Assembly (NCBI GenBank): GCA_035315685.1
Contig: DATFXR010000036.1
Coordinates: 1-10,451 of the forward strand
Direction of reading: 5' to 3'
DNA length: 10,451 nucleotides
From: QHWK01 sp035315685
GTDB lineage: Bacteria; Acidobacteriota; Vicinamibacteria; Vicinamibacterales; CAVVIG01
In this document: positions 1 to 5,767 of the stretch, piece by piece
How the letters are laid out: every line of letters starts with the position of its first letter
Numbering within the stretch: the stretch's first letter is position 1
The notes under the pieces: generated by a model
Told to the model about the DNA's origin: nothing
Database searches by the model: none
What the model saw: the letters and a program-made list of their open reading frames with translations, nothing else
Translations under genes and position numbers: made by a program

Positions 1-597
1 AAGGCGGTCGCGGACAAGAACCTGGACAACCCGCGGATCCGCGACGGCTACGCGTCGATGAAGGCGCGCCAGGTGGTCGAGACTGCGAAGTGGGAGCGGC
101 TGCCGCTGCCGACCGGCGCGGTCAAGGACGGCGGAGCGCCCGGCTATGACGGCAGCGCCGCGTACGTCTTTGCGGCGGGGGTGAGCGCCGCGAATCTCGG
201 TGACCTCGCCACCGCCAACGTCGCCCTCGACAAGCTGAAGGCGATGCGCACGCAGGCCGAATCGGGATCGAACGCCTACCGGGCGAAGCCATTTGCGATC
301 ATGGAGAAGGAAGTCGCGGCGGTCATCGCGTTCACGCAGAAGGACCTCGCGACCGCGGAGAAGAACATCAAGGAAGCGACCGAGATCGAGTCGACGCTCG
401 ACGCGCCGTCCGGTCCGACCGAACCCATCAAGCCGTCGTACGAGCTCTACGGCATGCTGCTGCAGTCGATGAGCCGCTCGAACGAAGCAGCGGCCCAGTT
501 CCAGCAGTCGCTGACGCGGACACCGAACCGGCGCGCTGCGCTCGAGGGCCTGCGCCAGGCGACGCCGACGAGGTCCACGTCACAGCCGCAGCAGTAG
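1..597 (+). CDS. TPR-containing protein, C-terminal part (5' end outside window)
   Basis: The frame is open from the first base of the window (KAVADKNLDNPRIRDGYASM, then on), so the methionine codon at 58 is probably internal and this is the C-terminal ~198 residues of a longer protein ending at TAG 595-597. The visible part is helical and alanine-rich. Paired-helix segments resemble tetratricopeptide repeats: AAGVSAANLGDLATANVALDKL, then a segment around ATAEKNIKEA, and last a clear TPR unit (SYELYGMLLQSMSRSNEAAA, continuing to RTPNRRAALEGLRQA). The tail is polar and disordered-looking (TPTRSTSQPQQ). TPR arrays are protein-binding scaffolds; similar proteins in Acidobacteria-like genomes are usually exported or periplasmic, but the N-terminus that would show a signal peptide is missing. 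No catalytic motif is visible, and the partner is unknown. It lies 110 bp upstream of the S9 peptidase, separated by a repeat-rich spacer, so co-transcription is possible but not shown. Confidence 0.75.
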   Translation, partial: KAVADKNLDNPRIRDGYASMKARQVVETAKWERLPLPTGAVKDGGAPGYDGSAAYVFAAGVSAANLGDLATANVALDKLKAMRTQAESGSNAYRAKPFAIMEKEVAAVIAFTQKDLATAEKNIKEATEIESTLDAPSGPTEPIKPSYELYGMLLQSMSRSNEAAAQFQQSLTRTPNRRAALEGLRQATPTRSTSQPQQ

Positions 598-683
598 GTC
601 GAGTGGGTCGTCAGGTCAGGTGCGTCGGGTAAGTCGGTAGGTCCACTTGGTCGGGCAGGTCGCAGGTCGTGGGTCAGGTGCGT
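597..683. repeat. GGTC-rich low-complexity spacer
   Basis: The tetramer GGTC occurs eight times between 597 and 675 (597, 606, 614, 640, 649, 658, 665, 672), usually as CAGGTC, GGGTC or TAGGTC. A 12-nt direct repeat, GGTCAGGTGCGT, occurs at 614-625 and 672-683. Spacing between units is irregular, so this is a degenerate short-unit repeat rather than a clean tandem array. It fills most of the gap between the TPR gene and the S9 peptidase gene. No promoter or terminator hairpin stands out in it. Confidence 0.7.
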
Positions 684-693
684 TTGCAAGTTG

Positions 694-699
694 AAGGAG
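694..699 (+). promoter_or_regulatory. Ribosome binding site fixing the S9 peptidase start
   Basis: AAGGAG lies 8 nt upstream of the ATG at 708. The earlier in-frame GTG at 669 and ATG at 702 are poorly placed: 669 lies upstream of this site, and 702 is only 2 nt from it. Starting at 708 also gives a compact signal peptide, which supports this choice. Confidence 0.7.
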
Positions 700-707
700 T
701 GATGGCA

Positions 708-2792
708 ATGAGTACTGCTGGTCGGATGTGCGTCGCAGCAGTCGCAGCGGTGGCGATCGCCGGTGTCGCGGTGCGCGCGCAGGAGAAGCCGTCGGCTACG
801 CTGCTGACCACCGAACACTACCTCGATTGGGAGCGCGTCAGCGACGCGCAGATCTCGCCTGACGGCTCGCGCATCGTCTACACGCGCCAGGCCGTGAACA
901 AGCTCGAGGACAAGTGGGAATCGGCGCTGTGGCTCCTCAACGGTGACGGATCGCAGCATCGGTTCCTCGTCAAGGGATCCAACGGGCGCTGGTCGCCCGA
1001 TGGCAAGCGGCTGCTGTATCTCGCCGAAGGCGAGCCGAAGGGCACGCAGTTGTTCGTGCGATGGGTGGACGCAGACGGTCCGGCGACCCAGATCACACAC
1101 GTTGCCGAAGCGCCGCGCAACGCGCGCTGGTCGCCCGACGGCAAGTCGGTCGCGTTCTCGGCGTTCGTCCCCGACCAGGAGAAGTGGACGATCAGCATGC
1201 CGTCCGAGCCGAAGGGCGCGAAGTGGACGTCGGCGCCGCGCGTCGTCTCGAGCCTTCACTACCGCCAGGATCAGATTGGCTTCCTCGAAGACGGCTACAC
1301 GCACCTGTTCGTCGTGCCCGCGGAGGGTGGGACGCCGCGGCAGCTGACGTCGGGAAAGTGGAACGTCGGTGCGGGTGAGCTCCGTGGCGGCGCGTCGATC
1401 GACTGGACACCGGACAGCAAGTCGATCGTCTTCGACGGCAATCGGTCCCCGGAAAGCGACACGCGGTATGAAGCGTCGCAGATTTACGTTGTCGACGTCG
1501 CGGGCGGCGCGATCCGCGACCTCGTGACGAAGGCCGGCAACTGGGGCCGGCCCGCCGTTTCACCCGACGGCCGGACGGTCGCATTCAGCGGTCACTCGCC
1601 GACGGGGCATACGCACTCCGTCAGCGATCTGTTCGTGATCCCGCTCTCCGGTGGCAGCAGCGATATGCGCAAGATCAGCGCGGATTACGATCGCGATCCG
1701 ATCAACCTCCGCTGGGCGCCCGACGGCAGCGGCATCTATTTCGACGCAGACGACAGCGGCGCCCGCAACCTGCAGCTCGCGTCGATTGTCGGCGGCGTCA
1801 AGCCGGTGACCACCGGGCGCCGCATGCTGTCGTTCGACTCGATGTCCAAGGATCTGGTCGCGGCAGGCGTGTCGTCCGATCTCAGTCATCCGCCGGACGT
1901 GGTGAAAGTGAACCTGCGTCAGCCCGGGCAGGTGACGACGCTCACCGACGTCAACGGCGACGTGCTCCAGGGCATCCAGCTGGCGAAAATCGACGAAGTG
2001 ACCTACACCTCGACGGGCAACGCCAAGGTGATGGGATGGATCGTGAAGCCGCCGTCATTCGAGGCGTCGAAGAAGTACCCGCTGATTCTGGAAATCCATG
2101 GCGGGCCCTTCGGCAACTACAATGTCGGCTTCAACTACATGTTCCAGAACTTCGCCGCGAACGGATTCGTCGTGCTCGTGACGAATCCGCGCGGCAGCAC
2201 CGGATACGGAAGCGAGTTCATCAACGGCATCGACCATAACTATCCGGGACCTGATTTCGACGACTTGATGGCGGGCGTCGACCTGGTCGTGGGCCGCGGC
2301 TATATCGATACGACACGGATGTACGTTTCGGGCTGCAGCGGCGGCGGCGTGTTGTCGAGTTGGGTGATCGGCCACACCGATCGCTTTGCCGCGGCTGCCG
2401 TGCGGTGTCCTGTTACCGACTGGCTCAGCATGGCTGGTCAAACAGACATCCCCCTGTTCACCTACAGCTTCTTCAAGAAACCGTTCTGGGAAGATCCGTC
2501 TGACTGGCTGTCGCATTCGTCGCTGATGTCAGTCGGGAAGGTGACGACGCCGACGTTGCTGATGACCGGCGTTCTGGATCGCCGCACGCCGATGCCGCAG
2601 ACCGAGGAGTACTACTCCGCGCTCAAGGTGCGAGGCGTACCGACGAAGCTGCTGCAGTTCAACGACGAGTATCACGGCACCGGTTCGGCCAAGCCGTCGA
2701 ATTACATCCGCACCCAACTGTACATGATGAGTTGGTTCAATAAGTTCACCCGTCAATCCGGCGGGCGCGTCTCGACGACTTCGGAGCCATAG
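708..2792 (+). CDS. Exported S9 family serine peptidase (prolyl oligopeptidase / acylaminoacyl-peptidase type)
   Basis: The protein is 694 aa from ATG 708. It probably cleaves short peptides outside the cytoplasm through a serine acyl-enzyme. The N-terminus is a signal peptide with a hydrophobic core (VAAVAAVAIAGVAV) and a likely cut after AVRAQ near residue 25. Residues ~30-400 contain repeated beta-propeller blades with the TolB/WD40-like signature: SPDGSRIVY, WSPDGKRLLY, WSPDGKSVAF, WTPDSKSIVF, VSPDGRTVAF and WAPDGSGIYF. Residues ~440-680 form the alpha/beta-hydrolase domain: HGGPFGNY for the oxyanion region, NPRGSTGYG, then nucleophile Ser544 in GCSGGG, Asp624 in GVLDRRTP and His656 in NDEYHG. 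This triad order and total length match S9B/S9C peptidases. The nucleophile elbow GCSGGG differs from the commoner GGSYGG form, so exact specificity (dipeptidyl versus acylaminoacyl) cannot be read. It is followed after 131 bp by an exported amidohydrolase, consistent with shared peptide catabolism, though there is no overlap to prove an operon. Confidence 0.93.
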   Translation: MSTAGRMCVAAVAAVAIAGVAVRAQEKPSATLLTTEHYLDWERVSDAQISPDGSRIVYTRQAVNKLEDKWESALWLLNGDGSQHRFLVKGSNGRWSPDGKRLLYLAEGEPKGTQLFVRWVDADGPATQITHVAEAPRNARWSPDGKSVAFSAFVPDQEKWTISMPSEPKGAKWTSAPRVVSSLHYRQDQIGFLEDGYTHLFVVPAEGGTPRQLTSGKWNVGAGELRGGASIDWTPDSKSIVFDGNRSPESDTRYEASQIYVVDVAGGAIRDLVTKAGNWGRPAVSPDGRTVAFSGHSPTGHTHSVSDLFVIPLSGGSSDMRKISADYDRDPINLRWAPDGSGIYFDADDSGARNLQLASIVGGVKPVTTGRRMLSFDSMSKDLVAAGVSSDLSHPPDVVKVNLRQPGQVTTLTDVNGDVLQGIQLAKIDEVTYTSTGNAKVMGWIVKPPSFEASKKYPLILEIHGGPFGNYNVGFNYMFQNFAANGFVVLVTNPRGSTGYGSEFINGIDHNYPGPDFDDLMAGVDLVVGRGYIDTTRMYVSGCSGGGVLSSWVIGHTDRFAAAAVRCPVTDWLSMAGQTDIPLFTYSFFKKPFWEDPSDWLSHSSLMSVGKVTTPTLLMTGVLDRRTPMPQTEEYYSALKVRGVPTKLLQFNDEYHGTGSAKPSNYIRTQLYMMSWFNKFTRQSGGRVSTTSEP

Positions 2793-2923
2793 CGAACCGG
2801 CCGCGAATTAATTCCTCCCTGACCTGGCGTCGTCGTGCCGCGCGAGGGCGACAGCGATGGCGGGAGAAGGACGCAGCCGCCGGGCGGTTGCTTTTGTTCG
2901 CGCCTCCGGATAGCTTCAGCGCC

Positions 2924-4264
2924 ATGCTCAAGCTATCCGCCGGCGCCGTCGCCTGCACGTGTCTCATGCTGTCGATCGGCCGGCCGCCGATCGCCGCGCA
3001 ACAGCCGGCGCCTGCGGCGGTGACGGCGATTCGCGCCGGTCGCCTTCTCGATCCCGACGCCGGCCGCATCCTCACCGGCCAGATCATCCTCGTCGAGGGC
3101 AACAGGATCCGCGACGTCGGACCGAACGTCGCGATTCCGCCCGGCGCGCAGGTGATCGACCTCTCGGCGATGACCGTGATGCCGGGGCTGGTCGACGCGC
3201 ACAATCACCTCGCGCTCACCTACAAGCCGGAGCCGGAGAGCAACGTCTACTACTACACCTACGTGCAGGAGTCGACAGCGCTGCGCGCCATCGAGGCCGC
3301 CTCGAACGGCATGCAGATGTTGGCGGCTGGATTCACCGTCGTGCGCGATCTCGGCAACAACGGCAACTACGCGGACAGCGCGCTGCGGCAGGCGATCGAC
3401 CAGGGATGGCTGCCCGGCCCGACGATCATCAATTCAGGGATCATCATCGGCGGGATGGGCGGGCAGTTCTTTCCGCCGCCGGAGATGGCGAAAGACCACA
3501 GCATCGTTTACCCGGAGTATCTCGAAGCTGACACGCCCGATGAGATCGTCAAGGCGGTGCGGCAGAACATCCTCTTCGGCGCGAAAGTAATCAAGATCTG
3601 CGTGGACTGCAAGCCGTATGGCTACACCGCCGACGAAATCCGGCTATTCATCCGGGAGGCGGCCAAAGCCGGCATGAAGGTCGCGGGGCATGTCCAGACG
3701 GCAGCCGGTGCGAAGAACGCGATCGACGCCGGAATCTGGTCGATCGAGCACAGCGGCGCGCTCAACGACGACCTGCACAAACAGATGGCGGCGAAAGGCA
3801 TCTGGCGCGCGGGTACCGAGACACCGACCGGGCTGCAGGGACATCCGGTGTCGGCCGAAGCCTACGCGCGCACCGTTGCCGGACTGAAGAACGCGTACGA
3901 GAACAAAGTCATGGCGGCGTTCTCGACCGACGCCGACTACTTCGTCGCCGGCAAGACCCGCGGCGAGTTGTGCCTCGAATTCCTGAAGCCGTGGAAGGAC
4001 GCCGGTATTCCGAACGCCGACATCATCCGCGCCATTACCATCAACGGCTATCGGATCGCCGACATCGACAGGACCCGTGGGCCAATCAAGGCCGGCTATT
4101 TCGCCGATCTGATTGCCCTGCCCGGTAACCCGCTCGACGATGTGAATGCCCTGAAGACTGTCCAGTTCGTGATGAAGGACGGGCTGGTCTTCAAACGCGA
4201 CGGCGTGATGACGCCGGCGGCGTTCTTCCATGCCGGGCCGGTCAACGGCTGGCGGATCAGATAG
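2924..4264 (+). CDS. Exported metal-dependent amidohydrolase (imidazolonepropionase / Xaa-Pro dipeptidase-like)
   Basis: The protein is 446 aa from ATG 2924, predicted to hydrolyse an amide or peptide-like bond with a metal centre in a TIM barrel. The start at 2924 gives a signal peptide (MLKLSAGAVACTCLMLSIG, cut near PIAAQ); an in-frame TTG at 2888 would add 12 residues. No good Shine-Dalgarno is seen for either. Residues ~35-80 form the N-terminal beta-sandwich (AIRAGRLLDPDAGR, ending GAQVIDLSAMTVMPGLVDAH). Metal ligands in family order are visible: His93 and His95 (DAHNH), a lysine in GAKVIKI that could be the carboxylated bridge (Lys224), His256 (AGHVQT), His276 (SIEHSG) and the catalytic-type Asp336 (FSTDADYF). 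The C-terminus has the usual GPIKAGYFADLIAL closure of the sandwich. Many such proteins act on dipeptides with C-terminal proline or on cyclic imides; substrate cannot be told here. The preceding S9 peptidase suggests a role in degrading its products, which is inference from context. Confidence 0.9.
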   Translation: MLKLSAGAVACTCLMLSIGRPPIAAQQPAPAAVTAIRAGRLLDPDAGRILTGQIILVEGNRIRDVGPNVAIPPGAQVIDLSAMTVMPGLVDAHNHLALTYKPEPESNVYYYTYVQESTALRAIEAASNGMQMLAAGFTVVRDLGNNGNYADSALRQAIDQGWLPGPTIINSGIIIGGMGGQFFPPPEMAKDHSIVYPEYLEADTPDEIVKAVRQNILFGAKVIKICVDCKPYGYTADEIRLFIREAAKAGMKVAGHVQTAAGAKNAIDAGIWSIEHSGALNDDLHKQMAAKGIWRAGTETPTGLQGHPVSAEAYARTVAGLKNAYENKVMAAFSTDADYFVAGKTRGELCLEFLKPWKDAGIPNADIIRAITINGYRIADIDRTRGPIKAGYFADLIALPGNPLDDVNALKTVQFVMKDGLVFKRDGVMTPAAFFHAGPVNGWRIR

Positions 4265-4317
4265 GCAGGAGGGGCGGGAAGGGCAGGAAGCGCAGGAGGG
4301 CAGGAAGGGCAAGCAGG
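4264..4317. repeat. Purine-rich GGCAGGA short-unit repeat spacer
   Basis: Directly after the amidohydrolase stop, the + strand reads as 8-10 nt degenerate units built on GGCAGGAAG / GGCAGGAGG / CGCAGGAGG. It is almost free of T. On the complementary strand it would translate to a spurious Pro/Cys/Ser/Ala repeat. It carries several GGAGG-like Shine-Dalgarno lookalikes, but all are too far from the ferritin start to serve it except the separate GGAGG at 4322. Confidence 0.7.
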
Positions 4318-4321
4318 ACAT

Positions 4322-4326
4322 GGAGG
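4322..4326 (+). promoter_or_regulatory. Ribosome binding site of ferritin gene
   Basis: GGAGG lies 10 nt before ATG 4337, a slightly long but usable spacing. It sits just outside the purine repeat and may derive from it. Confidence 0.5.
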
Positions 4327-4336
4327 ATTCGACGAG

Positions 4337-4834
4337 ATGAATGCGACCGTTCTAAGTGCGATCAACGAGCAGATCAATTCCGAGTTCGAGGCGTCGTACA
4401 CGTATCTGGCGATGGCCGGGTTCTGTGAGGAGCAGAAGTTTCTCGGCGCCGCGAAGTGGCTGCGCATGCAAAGCGACGAAGAGCGAATGCACGGGCTGAA
4501 GCTGTTCGACTTCGTTCTGGCGCGCGACGGCAAGGTCGAGCTCCACACCATCGAGCAGCCGAAAGTCGCCTTCGACTCGCTCAATGCGGTGTTCGAGCAG
4601 GCGCTGGCGCACGAGCAGCGTGTCACGACGGAGATCAACGCGCTCTACGAGCTGTGCTTCACAGAGAAGGCGTTCGCGGAGATGACCGAGCTGCAGTGGT
4701 TCCTCACCGAGCAGGTGGAGGAAGAGAAAACCGCGCGCGAGATCGTCGCCAAGTTCCGGCTGGTCAAGAACGACCCGGCGGCGATCCTCGACCTCGATCG
4801 CGAGCTCGGCACGCGATCGGTTGCAGCCGGCTAG
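4337..4834 (+). CDS. ftnA: Bacterial non-heme ferritin (FtnA-like)
   Basis: At 165 aa this matches the length of bacterial ferritins, which form 24-subunit cytosolic shells that oxidise Fe(II) and store ferric mineral. The sequence has the four-helix ferritin pattern and the ferroxidase ligands at expected positions: Glu16 in INSEFEASY, Glu49 and His52 in DEERMHG, Glu93 in AHEQR, and Gln126 in LQWFLTEQVEEEK. Extra acidic residues of the third iron site of E. coli FtnA (neighbouring Glu48, Glu125, Glu128/129) also appear present; these assignments come from alignment to FtnA from memory. There is no methionine ligand of the heme-binding kind characteristic of bacterioferritin, and the LQW motif near residue 119 is typical of FtnA. 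The stop codon at 4832-4834 is 1 nt before the likely GTG start of the ABC ATPase, so the two genes are probably co-translated. No Fur-box-like site was recognised upstream. Confidence 0.93.
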   Translation: MNATVLSAINEQINSEFEASYTYLAMAGFCEEQKFLGAAKWLRMQSDEERMHGLKLFDFVLARDGKVELHTIEQPKVAFDSLNAVFEQALAHEQRVTTEINALYELCFTEKAFAEMTELQWFLTEQVEEEKTAREIVAKFRLVKNDPAAILDLDRELGTRSVAAG

Positions 4835-4835
4835 C

Positions 4836-5651
4836 GTGGCGACGGCGCCGCTCGTCGAGCTGCGCGACGCGACGGTCGTCCTTGGCGGCGCCCGCGTGCT
4901 CGACCGGCTCACCCTCACCATTCCGGCCGGCGAGCACACCGCCGTACTCGGGCCCAACGGCGCCGGCAAGTCGACGCTGGTCAAGCTCCTGACGCTGCAG
5001 CAGTATCCGCTGGCGGACGAGGACGCCGTGCCGATCCGTGTCTTCGGCCGCGACCGCTGGGACGTTTTCGCGCTTCGATCGCTGCTCGGGATCGTGTCCG
5101 CCGATCTCCACGATCGGTTCGTGCAGGGGAACGCAAACGGCGTCGTGACCGCGATCGATGCCGTGACCTCTGGATTCTTTGCCAGCCACGGCATCTTCGC
5201 CCATCAGCAGGTGACGGGACCGATGCGCGACGCCGCGCGCGACGCGCTGGATCGCATCGGCGTGGCCCATCTCGCCGACACGCCGCTGGCGACGATGTCG
5301 ACGGGCGAGGCACGGCGGGTGTTGATTGCCCGCGCGCTCGTTCACCGCCCGCGTGCGCTCGTGCTCGACGAGCCGACGCGCGGCCTCGATCTCGTCGCCC
5401 GGCACCACTTCATGGAACGGATCCGCACGATCGCGCGCAACGGCACGACGCTCCTGCTCGTCACACACTACGTCGACGAGATCATTCCTGAAATCGATCG
5501 CGTCGTGCTCATGAAGCGTGGGCGGGTCGCCTTCGACGGGCCCAAGGTGGACGCCCTGCAGCCAGCTCGCCTCGGTGAGGCCTTCGACGCGCCAGTCGCC
5601 GTGGAGACGCTCGACGGCTACTACTACGCCCGGGCCCGCGGGCGGCGCTGA
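4836..5651 (+). CDS. Orphan ABC ATPase, ModF/YlmA-like
   Basis: The protein is 271 aa from GTG 4836; an alternative TTG at 4821 would overlap the ferritin gene by 14 nt. Neither start has an obvious Shine-Dalgarno, which fits translational coupling to the ferritin gene. It is a single nucleotide-binding domain with no membrane segment. Walker A is GPNGAGKST (residues 39-47) and Walker B/D-loop is LVLDEPTRGLD (Asp178, Glu179). The H-loop is His211 in LLVTHYVDEIIPEIDRV. The signature is MSTGEARR (Ser155-Glu158) rather than LSGGQ, a form I associate with ModF/YlmA-type ATPases, where EEIPP-like text after the H-loop is also usual. Between Q-loop and signature it reads LGIVSADLHDRFV and DAVTSGFFASHGIF, again like that group. 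No permease or binding protein is in the window, so the transported substrate, if any, is unknown. A link to iron is suggested only by the ferritin neighbour. Confidence 0.88.
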   Translation: MATAPLVELRDATVVLGGARVLDRLTLTIPAGEHTAVLGPNGAGKSTLVKLLTLQQYPLADEDAVPIRVFGRDRWDVFALRSLLGIVSADLHDRFVQGNANGVVTAIDAVTSGFFASHGIFAHQQVTGPMRDAARDALDRIGVAHLADTPLATMSTGEARRVLIARALVHRPRALVLDEPTRGLDLVARHHFMERIRTIARNGTTLLLVTHYVDEIIPEIDRVVLMKRGRVAFDGPKVDALQPARLGEAFDAPVAVETLDGYYYARARGRR

Positions 5652-5673
5652 CGCGCGGCGCTCCCGTCGCGTC
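5650..5673 (+). terminator. GC-rich hairpin at the end of the ABC ATPase gene
   Basis: GACGCGCGG (5650-5658) pairs with CCG-T-CGCGTC (5664-5673), leaving one bulged T at 5667 and a 5-nt loop. The stem overlaps the ABC ATPase stop codon. No T-tract follows, so it is not a classical intrinsic terminator; it could slow transcription, protect the 3' end, or be chance in GC-rich DNA. Confidence 0.3.
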
Positions 5674-5753
5674 GAGCCGTGCACTTAGTGCTATCCTCCG
5701 ATCCCACGGTGGCGTCGCGCTGCCGTTATCAATGACTCCGGCATGGCGTCCGG

Positions 5754-5759
5754 AAGGAG
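5754..5759 (+). promoter_or_regulatory. Ribosome binding site fixing the AddB-like start
   Basis: AAGGAG lies 8 nt before the ATG at 5768. The in-frame ATG at 5732 is upstream of this site and has no comparable site itself, so 5768 is the better start; the protein also begins there with the beta-strand-like MRVVISSSA typical of the family. Confidence 0.75.
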
Positions 5760-5767
5760 CATTCCAG

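Noticed and set aside
669..707. GTG start at 669 for the S9 peptidase
   Set aside because: It lies in the repeat spacer and upstream of the good AAGGAG at 694-699; ATG 708 gives correct spacing and a normal signal peptide.
447..1304. 285-codon open frame on the - strand
   Set aside because: It is antisense to the TPR and S9 peptidase genes, has low-complexity Arg-rich content and translates the GGTC spacer into a spurious repeat.
2805..2814. Palindrome GAATTAATTC after the S9 peptidase gene
   Set aside because: Ten bases, isolated, no paired half-sites or promoter next to it; too little to call an operator.
4264..4317. CRISPR-like array
   Set aside because: Units are 8-10 nt, degenerate and contiguous, with no unique spacers between them and no cas genes nearby.
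5692..5697. TATCCT as a -10 box for the AddB-like gene
   Set aside because: There is no -35-like hexamer at the right distance (GC-rich sequence around 5669), so a promoter here is not supported.
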